NCBI RefSeq assembly: GCF_029675105.1
Contig: NZ_JAQQFV010000013.1
Coordinates: forward strand, 124,001 to 188,000
Direction: 5' to 3'
Length of the DNA stretch: 64,000 nt
From: Nocardia anocheti
GTDB lineage: Bacteria > Actinomycetota > Actinomycetes > Mycobacteriales > Mycobacteriaceae
Of the stretch, positions 33,426-41,758 are shown in pieces; the stretch's first letter is position 1; each line of letters opens with the position of its first letter. The position numbers and the translations under genes were made by a program. Under the pieces are notes generated by a model. It was not told the DNA's origin. It was given only the letters and a program-made list of their open reading frames with translations, and ran no database searches.

Positions 33426-34247
33426 TCAGCCTCGTTCTTCGTCGCTGACCGTGCAAATCATTTCCAGCAGTTCCTCGTGCACCCCGGGCGCCGCGGCCAG
33501 CACCGAGCCGGAGGTGATGGTCCAGGGCCGCCCGGCCAGGTCGGTGACCACCCCGCCCGCCGCGCGCACCAGCGCCACGCCCGCCGCGTTGTCCCAGGGA
33601 TGGTGCCCGAACACGATCGCCCCGCCGAGCACGCCCGAGGCGGTGAAGGCCAGGTCGATGCCGGTCGAGCCGTGCATGCGCACCCGCGAGGACAGCCTGC
33701 TCAGCGCGCCGAGCAGGTCGAAACGGAACTGTCCGGGGATGCGGCCCGCCGAGTCCAGGTTGAAGGCGCCGAAGCCGATCATCGCGTCGGCCAGCTTGCC
33801 GGGCACCAGCGGCGGCAGCACGGCGCCGTCGAGCCGCAGCGGTCCGCCCGCGACCGCGCTGTAGCGGCGCCCGAGCACGGGCAGCCAGGTCAGGCCGATC
33901 ACCGGTTCGCCCTCGTGCACCAGCGCGAGCAGGGTGCCCGAGAGCGGGTGGCCGGAGGAGTAGTTGAAGGTGCCGTCGATCGGGTCGAGCACCCAGGCCG
34001 TGCCCTCGGCCAGGGCGGGACCGCCGAACTCCTCGCCGTGCACCGCGATGCCGGTGCGCTGACGCAGCTCGGCGGAAATGGTGCGTTCGAGTTCGAGGTC
34101 GAGTTCGGTGGCGAAGTCGTTGCGGCCCTTGGTGACCGCGCTCGGCGCCCCGACACCCTCGACGAAACGCGGGACGGTCGCGTCCAGCACCTGCGTGGCC
34201 ACGGCCAGCAGGTCGGTCAGTTCGGCGGTGCTCGGTGCGGCGGTCAT
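33426..34247 (-). CDS. impA: Inositol monophosphatase family protein
   Basis: A 273-residue Mg-dependent phosphatase of the FIG superfamily, matching ImpA of M. tuberculosis in the same place between hisA and hisF. Metal-ligand motifs are GEEFGGP, WVLDPIDGTFNYSSG and the distal WDNAAGVALVRAAGG; RMHGSTGIDLAF is also conserved. It may dephosphorylate inositol phosphate or histidinol phosphate; the operon position would fit histidinol-phosphatase, but that is inference. ATG 34247 lies 8 nt after the hisA stop. Confidence 0.92.
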   Translation of the reverse strand: MTAAPSTAELTDLLAVATQVLDATVPRFVEGVGAPSAVTKGRNDFATELDLELERTISAELRQRTGIAVHGEEFGGPALAEGTAWVLDPIDGTFNYSSGHPLSGTLLALVHEGEPVIGLTWLPVLGRRYSAVAGGPLRLDGAVLPPLVPGKLADAMIGFGAFNLDSAGRIPGQFRFDLLGALSRLSSRVRMHGSTGIDLAFTASGVLGGAIVFGHHPWDNAAGVALVRAAGGVVTDLAGRPWTITSGSVLAAAPGVHEELLEMICTVSDEERG

Positions 34248-34255
34248 CGGGGCGG

Positions 34256-34987
34256 TCAGCGCACCGCGGCCAGGGCCTCGGGCAGGGTGAACCGGCCCGC
34301 GTAGAGCGCCTTGCCGATGATCGCGCCCTCCACGCCGTCCTCGGTGAGTCCGGCGATGGCGACCAGGTCGTCGAGCACCGAGATGCCACCGGAGGCGACG
34401 ACCGGCGCCTCGGCCGCGTTGGCGACCTCGCTGAGCAGTTCCAGGTTGGGGCCGGTGAGCGTGCCGTCCTTGGAGACGTCGGTGACGACGTAGCGCGAGC
34501 ACCCGTCACGTTCGAGGCGCTCGAGCACCTCCCACAGGTCACCGCCGTCGGTGACCCAGCCGCGCCCACGCAGCCGCCACTCACCGTCGATCTGCTTGAC
34601 GTCGAGCCCGACCGCGATCCGGTCGCCGTACTCGCCGAGCACCTTGGCGCACCACTGCGGGTTCTCGATGGCGGCGGTGCCGATATTGACCCGCGCGCAG
34701 CCGGTGGCCAGCGCCGCCCGCAGCGAGTCGTCGTCGCGGATGCCACCCGAGAGCTCGACCTTCACATCGAGTTCACCGACCACCTGGGCGATCAGATCGC
34801 GGTTGCTGCCCTTGCCGAAGGCGGCGTCGAGGTCCACCAGGTGCACCCATTCGGCACCCGCCTGCTGCCAGGCCAGCGCCGCGTCCCGGGGGGAGCCGTA
34901 GCTGGTTTCGCTACCGGCCTCTCCCTGCACGAGGCGCACGGCCTCCCCATTGGCGACATCGACGGCGGGCAACAGCACAAGACTCAC
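34256..34987 (-). CDS. hisA: HisA/PriA phosphoribosyl isomerase
   Basis: A 243-residue half-barrel-repeat TIM enzyme that isomerises ProFAR in histidine synthesis. In actinobacteria that lack trpF this protein (PriA) also isomerises phosphoribosyl anthranilate for Trp; no trpF is seen in this trp cluster, which supports a dual role. Motifs: LPAVDVANGEAVRLVQGEAGS, WVHLVDLDAAFG, VELSGGIRDDDSL, RVNIGTAAIENP, VTDVSKDGTLTGPN and VVASGGISVLDDL. Start is GTG 34987, with TAGTCT 6 nt upstream. Confidence 0.95.
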   Translation of the reverse strand: MSLVLLPAVDVANGEAVRLVQGEAGSETSYGSPRDAALAWQQAGAEWVHLVDLDAAFGKGSNRDLIAQVVGELDVKVELSGGIRDDDSLRAALATGCARVNIGTAAIENPQWCAKVLGEYGDRIAVGLDVKQIDGEWRLRGRGWVTDGGDLWEVLERLERDGCSRYVVTDVSKDGTLTGPNLELLSEVANAAEAPVVASGGISVLDDLVAIAGLTEDGVEGAIIGKALYAGRFTLPEALAAVR

Positions 34988-34993
34988 GTGATC

Positions 34994-34999
34994 AGACTA
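34994..34999 (-). promoter_or_regulatory. Candidate -10 hexamer of hisA
   Basis: TAGTCT (minus strand) ends 6 nt before GTG 34987. Suggests a separate, leaderless promoter for hisA-impA-hisF. Confidence 0.4.
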
Positions 35000-35238
35000 G
35001 TAGGTCTGCACCCCGGTCGCCGCCACCGGTCGGCACGGGTGAGGTCCGTGTCACCCGGGTGCCCGGCACCACCGGCGGCCACCTGCATCGGATATCCCCG
35101 GCGCCCCTTCGGCGTCACATCCAATCCCAGTGAGCAGGAACCGATTACAGGTCCTGTCGGCGGGTGCGGACAGGGTTCGCACCGACGCCCGGGGCCGCTG
35201 GCTGGTGCACGAGCTCGACTCGCCGCTGCTGAAGTAGA

Positions 35239-35841
35239 TCAGCCGCACCGGCGGCGGAGTTCGGGGACTCCGTCGCCGGTGAGTTCGTCCAGGGCCACCG
35301 TCCGCCCCACCATGGCCAGGGCCAGCGCCTCGCCGGGCCCGCGCACGTCCGGGCCGTCACCCGAGGACCAGTCGATGTCGGTGGCGACGAAGCGCAGGCC
35401 CTTGGTGCGTGTGCCCGGGAAGGCGAAGGGGTCCGGGTGGGAAAGGACCGTGCTCAGGCGGTCGGCCGGGATGGCGCGGGGCAGACCCAGCGGGCGTCGG
35501 ATGTCCTGCTGGTGGACCATGAGGTCGGCGAGCATGAGCCGCGGCGCGTACTTCGACAGCCGTCCGGAGCGATGCGCGAATCTGTCGACCAGTTCGGCCG
35601 TGGGCAGCGCGGCGAAGGATTCGGCCAGGGCGTTGTTGATCCGATCGACCGACCCCCGATGCGCGATCGTCGTGCGCAGGTAGGCCAGCGGGCCGAGCGT
35701 GTCGGTGAGCAGATGTCCGACCACCTCCCGCACCCGCCATCCCGCGCACAGCGACGACGTCTCCCACTGCTCCTCGCTGAGCCCGCGCAGTAGTTCGATC
35801 ATCTCCGCGCGTTCCGCGGCCAGCATCCCCCGATAGCTCAT
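35239..35841 (-). CDS. Maleylpyruvate isomerase-family (MDMPI/DinB-like) protein
   Basis: A 200-residue protein of the mycothiol-dependent maleylpyruvate isomerase N-terminal family, a four-helix DinB-like fold. It begins MSYRGMLAAERAEMIELLRGLSEEQWETSSLCAGWRVREVVGHLL, with the conserved His of VVGHL and the later LADLMVHQQDIRRPLG helix with His-Gln-Asp, expected metal ligands. The exact reaction is unknown; most relatives in Nocardia are uncharacterised mycothiol-linked transferases. ATG 35841 follows TACAGT by 6 nt. It lies alone between hisA and hisH, reading the same way as the his genes. Confidence 0.85.
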   Translation of the reverse strand: MSYRGMLAAERAEMIELLRGLSEEQWETSSLCAGWRVREVVGHLLTDTLGPLAYLRTTIAHRGSVDRINNALAESFAALPTAELVDRFAHRSGRLSKYAPRLMLADLMVHQQDIRRPLGLPRAIPADRLSTVLSHPDPFAFPGTRTKGLRFVATDIDWSSGDGPDVRGPGEALALAMVGRTVALDELTGDGVPELRRRCG

Positions 35842-35847
35842 GGACTC

Positions 35848-35853
35848 ACTGTA
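35848..35853 (-). promoter_or_regulatory. Candidate -10 hexamer of the MDMPI gene
   Basis: TACAGT on the minus strand ends 6 nt before ATG 35841, with no Shine-Dalgarno site. Confidence 0.4.
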
Positions 35854-36076
35854 GGCGCCGAGCCGACCACCCGACACCGTTCGCCACCGATTCCCTTCCG
35901 CGCGAACATCATCCGCTCGCGCGGCGGAGCACACCCCGTGTGGCCGCGGCCGCGGGGCGCCGGTCCGGCCGTGCGTGCCGTCGCCCGGAAGGGTGTTGTC
36001 CTACGACCTACCACGTGATCGTCCGCAGTATCGCTACCGGGACAATGGGCGCTGATGCCGATCGCCGAGGAGGACC

Positions 36077-37333
36077 GTGGGCAAGCAGAATCGCCGCCGC
36101 CGCACCGGCCGCAAAGCCGTGCCGGGACCGGCGCTGGACGCCGACGCCATCGCAGGCGACCCGGCGGCGATCGCCGAATCGCTCACGACCGCCGCGCTGG
36201 CGACCGCCCGCGGCGACAAGGCGAGCGTGCGCCGCTTCGTCCAGCACCTCGGCGGCCCGGGCTCGCTCACCACCGACGTGGCCGAGGGCACGGCGCGGGC
36301 GAGCCGACGGCTGATCGCGCACGCCTTCGAGACCGGCTGGCTGCCCATGGACGTCCACCAGGCCGCCCGCCGCCGCGTGGACGAGTTCGCGACCGGCTAC
36401 CTGACCGATCTGATGGCCGAGCACCGAGCGCCCTTCGACCCCGCCACCGTCGATGAAACCTGGCAGAGCCAGCTCGATGCCGTGAACGCGACCGTCTGGT
36501 GGACCACCGACCGTCCGCATCCGGTGCAGTGGGCCGACCGCGCGATGCTCTCCGGCGAGGAGGCGCTCTCCGCGATCCTCGACGCCCTCGCCCTGCTCCT
36601 CCAGCTTCCCCGCCTCGAACCGATCCGTCCGCTCCCCGGCACCGCGCTACCCGCCGCACGCCACGAGCACGTGGACGAGAAGACTCTGGGTCGAGTCCGC
36701 GGCCTGCTCGCGAAGGCCGAGTCGACCTCGTTCCCCGAGGAAGCCGAGGCCCTCTCCGCCAAGGCCCAGGAACTGATGACCAAATACGCCATCGACCGCG
36801 CCGTCCTGGCCCACCACACCCGCGACACCACCCTCCCCGGCGCCCGCCGCCTCTGGCTCGACACCCCCTACACCGACGCCAAGGCACTGCTCGTCGACCA
36901 GGTCACCCGCGCCAACCGCGCCCGCGCCGTCTTCGCCGCCGACTGGGGCTTCGTCACCCTCATCGGCGACGACCCCGACCTCGACGCGGTAGAACTCCTG
37001 GCCACCTCCCTGCTGGTCCAGGCCACCCGCACCATGATCGACACCGCCCCCGACACCGAGGAATCCCGCACCCGCGCCTACCGCAAAGCCTTCCTCACCG
37101 CCTACGCCACCCGCATCGGCGACCGCCTGTCCACCGCCACCGAATCCACCATCGCCCACTCCCCCGACCCCACCACCCTCCTCCCCCTCCTCGCCGCCCA
37201 CGACACCCGCATCACCCAGGCCCTCACCACCTACTTCCCCACCACCCACACCCGGGGCATCACCATCCGCAGCACCGACGGCTGGGACGCGGGCACCCGA
37301 GCCGCCGACCGCGCCCACCTGGACAACCGCTGA
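36077..37333 (+). CDS. DUF2786 domain protein
   Basis: A 418-residue soluble protein. The middle carries the DUF2786 motif KTLGRVRGLLAKAESTSFPEEAEALSAKAQELMTKYAIDRAVL. The N-terminus is very basic (GKQNRRRRTGRKA) and could bind nucleic acid. The last third is rich in Thr, with TTLLPLLAAHDTRITQALTTYF. Members occur in actinobacteria and phages; function is unknown. GTG 36077 has GGAGGA at good spacing. It stands alone and is convergent with an F420-type reductase gene. The codon bias toward C at third positions is extreme in the 3' half. Confidence 0.83.
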   Translation: MGKQNRRRRTGRKAVPGPALDADAIAGDPAAIAESLTTAALATARGDKASVRRFVQHLGGPGSLTTDVAEGTARASRRLIAHAFETGWLPMDVHQAARRRVDEFATGYLTDLMAEHRAPFDPATVDETWQSQLDAVNATVWWTTDRPHPVQWADRAMLSGEEALSAILDALALLLQLPRLEPIRPLPGTALPAARHEHVDEKTLGRVRGLLAKAESTSFPEEAEALSAKAQELMTKYAIDRAVLAHHTRDTTLPGARRLWLDTPYTDAKALLVDQVTRANRARAVFAADWGFVTLIGDDPDLDAVELLATSLLVQATRTMIDTAPDTEESRTRAYRKAFLTAYATRIGDRLSTATESTIAHSPDPTTLLPLLAAHDTRITQALTTYFPTTHTRGITIRSTDGWDAGTRAADRAHLDNR

Positions 37334-37831
37334 TCAGCGGTCTGGATCGGTCCGCGGGCGAAGGATGACGACGGGGATCTCGCGGTCGGCCCACGCCTGA
37401 TAGTGCTCGAAGTCGGCATACGCCGCGAGCAGCAAGGGCCACAGCCGTGCCCGCTGCTCCGGGTCGGCGGTGACGGCGTGCACCGGGCGGAGGGTGCGTC
37501 CGATCTGAATGTGCGTATCCGGTGTGGCGCACAGGTTCCGGTACCACTGCGGGTGCGTCGAGAGCCCGCCCTGCGAGGCGACGACGACCGTGTCCGCGCC
37601 GTCTACGAGGTAGAGCAACGGCGTCGTGTACACCGCTCCCGACCTGCGTCCCCGGTGATCGAGCAACAAGGTCGGCACCGGCTTCCGAAACCCCGCCCCC
37701 ACACGCCATTTCCCCCCGACGCGCCCACCGGTCCGCCGATAGACCCACACCTGCGTCTTCCCCATGATCTTGAAGATCCTGGGCAGCATCGGAGAATCGA
37801 GATGCTTGGGACGCGGAGGAACAGCGGTCAT
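37334..37831 (-). CDS. F420-type nitroreductase-family oxidoreductase
   Basis: A 165-residue protein of the deazaflavin (F420)-dependent nitroreductase family (Ddn-like, split beta-barrel). Family marks: VPTLLLDHRGRRSGAVYTTPLLYLVDG, VVVASQGGLSTHPQWYRNLCATPDTHIQIG and the final EIPVVILRP. Such enzymes reduce quinones or other electrophiles with F420H2; the physiological substrate here is unknown. The start ATG 37831 follows TATGGT by 6 nt, and that hexamer is inside a near-perfect palindrome likely to be an operator. It lies between hisH and the DUF2786 gene. Confidence 0.88.
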   Translation of the reverse strand: MTAVPPRPKHLDSPMLPRIFKIMGKTQVWVYRRTGGRVGGKWRVGAGFRKPVPTLLLDHRGRRSGAVYTTPLLYLVDGADTVVVASQGGLSTHPQWYRNLCATPDTHIQIGRTLRPVHAVTADPEQRARLWPLLLAAYADFEHYQAWADREIPVVILRPRTDPDR

Positions 37832-37835
37832 CCAC

Positions 37836-37869
37836 CGACCATACACATCACTAGCGATGTGTATGGTCG
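37836..37869. promoter_or_regulatory. Operator-like palindrome over an F420 reductase promoter
   Basis: Arms CGACCATACACATC (37836-37849) and GATGTGTATGGTCG (37856-37869) are perfect inverse complements around a 6-nt centre containing CTAG. On the minus strand the last part supplies TATGGT, 6 nt before ATG 37831, so the palindrome covers the -10 region. It looks like the site of a dimeric TetR- or MarR-type repressor. It is also 16 nt after the hisH stop codon. Confidence 0.65.
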
Positions 37870-37885
37870 TGTTGACGAAGGCGGT

Positions 37886-38521
37886 CTATAGCGAGTCGAT
37901 CCAGTTGCGGAGGAGGTGGGCGCCCGCGTCGCCGGACTTCTCCGGGTGGAACTGGGTGGCCGAGAGGGGTCCGTTTTCGACGGCGGCGAGGAAGGGGACG
38001 CCGTGTTCGGACCAGGTGAGGCGGGCGGGGGCGATGTGGTCGCTGTCGGGGAGTTCCCACTGCTGGGCGGCGTAGGAGTGGACGAAGTAGAAGCGGGTGT
38101 CGGCGTCCATGCCCGCGAACAAGGTGCTGTCGGCGGGGGCTTTGACGGTGTTCCAGCCCATGTGTGGAAGGACGGGGGCATCCAGGCCCGCGACGGTGCC
38201 GGGCCATTCGCCACAGCCCTCGGTCTCGACGCCGAACTCCACGCCGCGGTCGAACAGGATCTGCATGCCGACGCAGATGCCCAGTACCGGACGACCACCG
38301 GCGAGGCGCTGGCCGATCAGCCGGTCACCGCGGACGGCACGCAATCCGGCCATGCAGGCCGCGTACGCGCCGACACCGGGGACGACCATCCCGTCGGCGG
38401 CCAGCGCCACCTGCGGGTCGGCGGTGACCTCCACCTGCGCTCCGGCGCGCACCAGGGCGCGTTCGGCGGAGTGCAGGTTGCCGGAGCCGTAGTCGAGCAG
38501 GGCGACGGATTTCTTGCTCAC
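37886..38521 (-). CDS. hisH: Imidazole glycerol phosphate synthase, glutaminase subunit
   Basis: A 211-residue class I glutamine amidotransferase that feeds ammonia to HisF. It has LLDYGSGNLHS, the oxyanion PGVGAYAACM strand, the nucleophile Cys in LGICVGMQILF, and the His-Glu pair in TQFHPEKSG. Length is normal. GTG 38521 overlaps the hisB stop (GTGA). It ends the hisD-hisC-hisB-hisH operon. In M. tuberculosis hisA would follow directly, but here two other genes and a palindrome intervene. Confidence 0.96.
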   Translation of the reverse strand: MSKKSVALLDYGSGNLHSAERALVRAGAQVEVTADPQVALAADGMVVPGVGAYAACMAGLRAVRGDRLIGQRLAGGRPVLGICVGMQILFDRGVEFGVETEGCGEWPGTVAGLDAPVLPHMGWNTVKAPADSTLFAGMDADTRFYFVHSYAAQQWELPDSDHIAPARLTWSEHGVPFLAAVENGPLSATQFHPEKSGDAGAHLLRNWIDSL

Positions 38522-39132
38522 AGCACACCTTTCGTGGACGGCACCCCGGTGACGCGCGGGTCGATCTCCACGGCCGCGCGCAGGGCGCGGGCGACCGCCT
38601 TGAACTCGGCCTCGGTGATGTGGTGCTGGTCGCGGCCGTAGAGCACGCGCACATGCAGCGCGATCCGGGCGTTCTGCGCGATCGACTCGAAGACGTGCTT
38701 GTTGAGCACCGTCGAGTACGAGGCGCCGGGGCCCGCGCTGGGAATGATGGCGTGCACCAGGTGTTCCGGCTCGCCGGTGAACACGCAGTACGGGCGTCCG
38801 GAGACGTCGACGGCGGCGTGCGCGAGGGTCTCGTCCATCGGGATGAAGGCGTCGCCGAAGCGGCGGATGCCCTTCTTGTCGCCGAGTGCCTGGCCCAGGG
38901 CCTGGCCGAACACGATGGCGGTGTCCTCGACGGTGTGGTGGGCCTCGATCTCGATGTCGCCCTCGGCCCGCACCACCAGGTCGAACCCGCCGTGCTGGCC
39001 GAGCGCGGTCAGCATGTGGTCGTAGAACGGCACCCCGGTGCTGATCTCGGTCTTGCCACTGCCGTCGAGGTTCAGCTCGACGAGGATGCTGGATTCCTTG
39101 GTGACGCGCTCCACCCGCGCTGTTCTGCTCAT
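38518..39132 (-). CDS. hisB: Imidazoleglycerol-phosphate dehydratase
   Basis: A 204-residue single-domain HisB, dehydrating imidazole glycerol phosphate to imidazole acetol phosphate with bound manganese. Metal motifs are FYDHMLTALGQHGGFDL, EIEAHHTVEDTAIVFGQAL, the later RRFGDAFIPMDE and RDQHHITEAEFKAVARAL with its His pair. No histidinol-phosphatase domain is attached, so another enzyme, perhaps ImpA, must do that step. It starts 18 nt after hisC and overlaps hisH. Confidence 0.97.
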   Translation of the reverse strand: MSRTARVERVTKESSILVELNLDGSGKTEISTGVPFYDHMLTALGQHGGFDLVVRAEGDIEIEAHHTVEDTAIVFGQALGQALGDKKGIRRFGDAFIPMDETLAHAAVDVSGRPYCVFTGEPEHLVHAIIPSAGPGASYSTVLNKHVFESIAQNARIALHVRVLYGRDQHHITEAEFKAVARALRAAVEIDPRVTGVPSTKGVL

Positions 39133-39150
39133 ATCGATTGCCTCCAGCGG

Positions 39151-40278
39151 TCAGTGGGTGAGGTCGGTGGCGGCGAGATCGCCGCTCACGCGCAGGAATT
39201 CGTCGTTCTCCGCGGCGAGGCCGATGGTGGCGCGCAGGTAGCCGGGGATGCCGACATCGCGGATGAGGACCCCGGCGTCGAGGTAGTGCTGCCAGGCCAC
39301 CGCGGCGTCGGTGAAGCGGCCGAACAGCAGGAAGTTGGCGTCGCTGGGGATCACGTCGAAGCCCTGCGCGGTGAGCGCGGCGGCGACCCGGTCGCGCTGG
39401 GCCGCCAATTCGGCGACGCTGCCGAGGGTTTCGTCGGCGTGGCGCAGCGCGGCGCGCGCGGCGGCCTGGGTGACCACCGAGAGGTGATACGGCAACCGCA
39501 CCAGCAGAATCGCGTCGATCACCGCCGGGGACGCGGCCAGGTAGCCCAGCCGTCCGCCCGCGAAGGCGAAGGCCTTGCTCATGGTGCGGCTGACCACGAG
39601 CTTGGTCGGGAACCGGTCGATCAGGGTGATCGCGCTCGGCGCGGCCGAGAACTCGCCGTAGGCCTCGTCGACGACCACGATGCCGGGGGCGGCGTCGAGC
39701 AGCCGCTCGAGCTCGTCGATCGGGATGCTGTGCCCGGTGGGGTTGTTCGGGCTGGTCACGAACACCACGTCGGGGCGGCGCTCGGCGATCTGGGCGACCG
39801 CGTAGTCGATGTCGAGGGAGAAGTCGCCGCCGCGCTTGGCCTCGATCCACTCGGTGTCGATGCCCTCGGAGATGATCGGGTGCATCGAGTAGGAGGGCAC
39901 GAAACCCAGCGCGCTGCGGCCGGGCCCGCCGAAGGCCTGCAGCAGCTGCTGCAGGATCTCGTTGGAACCGTTGGCCGCCCACACATTGGCGGCGTCGACG
40001 GGCACACCGGTCTGCCGGGTGAGGTAAGCGGCGAGGTCGGCGCGCAGGGCCACCGCGTCGCGGTCCGGGTAGCGGTGCAGGTCGGCGGCGGCGGCGCGCA
40101 CCGATTCGGCGACGTCGTCGATGAGCGCGCGACTCGGCGGGTGCGGGTTCTCGTTGGTGTTGAGCTGCACCGGAACGGTCAATTGCGGTGCGCCGTAGGG
40201 CGATTTGCCGCGCAGGTTGTCGCGCAGGGGCAGCTGGTCGAGGGTCGCGGCGGCGCCGGGAACGGTGGGTGTGCTCAC
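39151..40278 (-). CDS. hisC: Histidinol-phosphate aminotransferase
   Basis: A 375-residue fold-type I PLP aminotransferase that makes histidinol phosphate from imidazole acetol phosphate and glutamate. It has LNTNENPHPPS, RYPDRDAVALR, ANGSNEILQQLLQAFGGPG, TSPNNPTGH, VVDEAYGEFS and the PLP-Lys in SRTMSKAFAFAGGRLGY. GTG 40278 overlaps the hisD stop (GTGA), so hisD-hisC are coupled. Position between hisD and hisB confirms that it is the histidine-pathway enzyme and not a paralogue. Confidence 0.96.
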   Translation of the reverse strand: MSTPTVPGAAATLDQLPLRDNLRGKSPYGAPQLTVPVQLNTNENPHPPSRALIDDVAESVRAAAADLHRYPDRDAVALRADLAAYLTRQTGVPVDAANVWAANGSNEILQQLLQAFGGPGRSALGFVPSYSMHPIISEGIDTEWIEAKRGGDFSLDIDYAVAQIAERRPDVVFVTSPNNPTGHSIPIDELERLLDAAPGIVVVDEAYGEFSAAPSAITLIDRFPTKLVVSRTMSKAFAFAGGRLGYLAASPAVIDAILLVRLPYHLSVVTQAAARAALRHADETLGSVAELAAQRDRVAAALTAQGFDVIPSDANFLLFGRFTDAAVAWQHYLDAGVLIRDVGIPGYLRATIGLAAENDEFLRVSGDLAATDLTH

Positions 40279-41612
40279 GACAGGGCCTCGAAACGGGCCC
40301 GCACGGCCTGCCCGTGGGCGGGCAGATCCTCGGCATCGGCCAGCGCGACGACGTGTCCGGCGACATCCTTCAGCGCCGCCTCGGTGTACTCCACGATGTG
40401 GATGCCGCGCAGGAAGGTCTGCACGCTCAGCCCCGAGGAGTGGCGCGCGCAGCCCGCGGTGGGCAGCACGTGGTTGGACCCGGCGCAGTAGTCGCCCAGG
40501 CTCACCGGGGCCCACGGGCCCACGAAGATGGCGCCCGCGCTGCGCACCCGCGCGGCCACGGCGGCGGCGTCGACGGTCTGGATCTCGAGGTGTTCGGCGG
40601 CGTAGGCGTCGACCACGCGCAGGCCCTGGGCGATGTCGTCGACCAGCACGATGCCCGACTGCCTGCCGCTCAGCGCCGCGCGCACCCGCTCGTCGTGCTT
40701 GACCACGGCGAGCTGGGCGTTCACGGCGGCGTCGACGGCGTCGGCCAGGGCGGGCGAATCGGTGACCAGCACGCTGGCGGCGAGCACATCGTGTTCGGCC
40801 TGGCTGATCAGGTCGGCGGCCACGTGCACCGGGTCGGCGGTGGCGTCGGCCAGCACGGCGATCTCGGTGGGACCGGCCTCGGCGTCGATACCCACCAGGC
40901 CACGGCACAGTCGCTTGGCGGCGGTGACGTAGATATTGCCCGGGCCGGTGATCAGGTCGACCGGCTCGAGCGCGGCCCCGTCGGTGTCGGTGCCGCCGTA
41001 GGACAGCAGCGCCACGGCCTGCGCGCCACCGACGGCCCACACCTCGTCGACGCCCAGCAGCGCGGCGGCCGCGAGGATGGTCGGGTGCGGCAGTCCGCCG
41101 AACTGCGCCTGCGGCGGCGAGGCCACCACCAGCGACTCCACTCCGGCGGCCTGCGCCGGGACGACGTTCATCACGACCGAGGACGGGTAGACGGCATTGC
41201 CGCCGGGCACGTAGAGCCCCACCCGCTCCACCGGCACCCACTTCTCGGTGACGGTGCCGCCGGGCACCACCTCGGTGACGGTGTCGGTGCGGCGCTGATC
41301 GGCGTGCACCTTCCTGGTCCGCTCGATGGCCACCTCGAGCGCGGCGCGCACGGCCGGATCGAGCTCGTCGAGGGCCTTCGCCAGCTCGGCGACGGGCACG
41401 CGCACCGCGGTGGGACGCACGCCGTCGAACTTCTCGCTGTAGTCCAGCGCGGCCTCGGCACCCCGGTCGCGGATGTCCTCGACGACCGGCCGCACGTGAT
41501 GCAGCACCGAGTCCACGTCGACTCCTCCGCGCGGCAGCGCGGTGCGCAGCTCGGCAGCGGAAGGAGTACGACCGCGCAAGTCGACGCGGGCGAGCTCGAT
41601 GCGGGGAGTCAT
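40275..41612 (-). CDS. hisD: Histidinol dehydrogenase
   Basis: A 445-residue zinc enzyme that oxidises histidinol to histidine in two NAD-dependent steps. Conserved parts are YVPGGNAVYPSSVVMNVVPAQAAGV, VWAVGGAQAVALLSYG, DLITGPGNIYVTAAKR, GIDAEAGPTEIAVLAD, DLISQAEHD, EHLEIQT, and the C-terminal GSNHVLPTAGCARHSSGLSV with the catalytic and zinc-binding His/Gln residues. ATG 41612 is preferred to a TTG four codons upstream. It heads the hisDCBH operon; no clear promoter hexamer was seen within 20 nt. Confidence 0.97.
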   Translation of the reverse strand: MTPRIELARVDLRGRTPSAAELRTALPRGGVDVDSVLHHVRPVVEDIRDRGAEAALDYSEKFDGVRPTAVRVPVAELAKALDELDPAVRAALEVAIERTRKVHADQRRTDTVTEVVPGGTVTEKWVPVERVGLYVPGGNAVYPSSVVMNVVPAQAAGVESLVVASPPQAQFGGLPHPTILAAAALLGVDEVWAVGGAQAVALLSYGGTDTDGAALEPVDLITGPGNIYVTAAKRLCRGLVGIDAEAGPTEIAVLADATADPVHVAADLISQAEHDVLAASVLVTDSPALADAVDAAVNAQLAVVKHDERVRAALSGRQSGIVLVDDIAQGLRVVDAYAAEHLEIQTVDAAAVAARVRSAGAIFVGPWAPVSLGDYCAGSNHVLPTAGCARHSSGLSVQTFLRGIHIVEYTEAALKDVAGHVVALADAEDLPAHGQAVRARFEALS

Positions 41613-41712
41613 ATCGGGGTGCAATCCTGTCTCTACACGGTCTCAGGTCACCTACCAGCCTAATGGTCGCCCGCCATCGCTTTTCCGGCACATCCCCGGT
41701 CCGGACAGCAGC

Positions 41713-41746
41713 GAGCCGATCCCGGCGCGGGCGCGGGGATCGGCTC
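41713..41746. terminator. Stem-loop after the Ser/Thr kinase gene
   Basis: 11-bp perfect arms GAGCCGATCCC and GGGATCGGCTC with a GC-rich 12-nt loop, 12 nt after the kinase stop (minus strand) and before hisD. Likely terminator separating the kinase from the his operon. Confidence 0.6.
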
Positions 41747-41758
41747 GGGTGGGCGGTG

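Noticed and set aside
35132..35239. 35-codon plus-strand frame ending DARGRWLVHELDSPLLK
   Set aside because: No ribosome site and no recognised family; it could be a gene remnant but too little is left to support a call.
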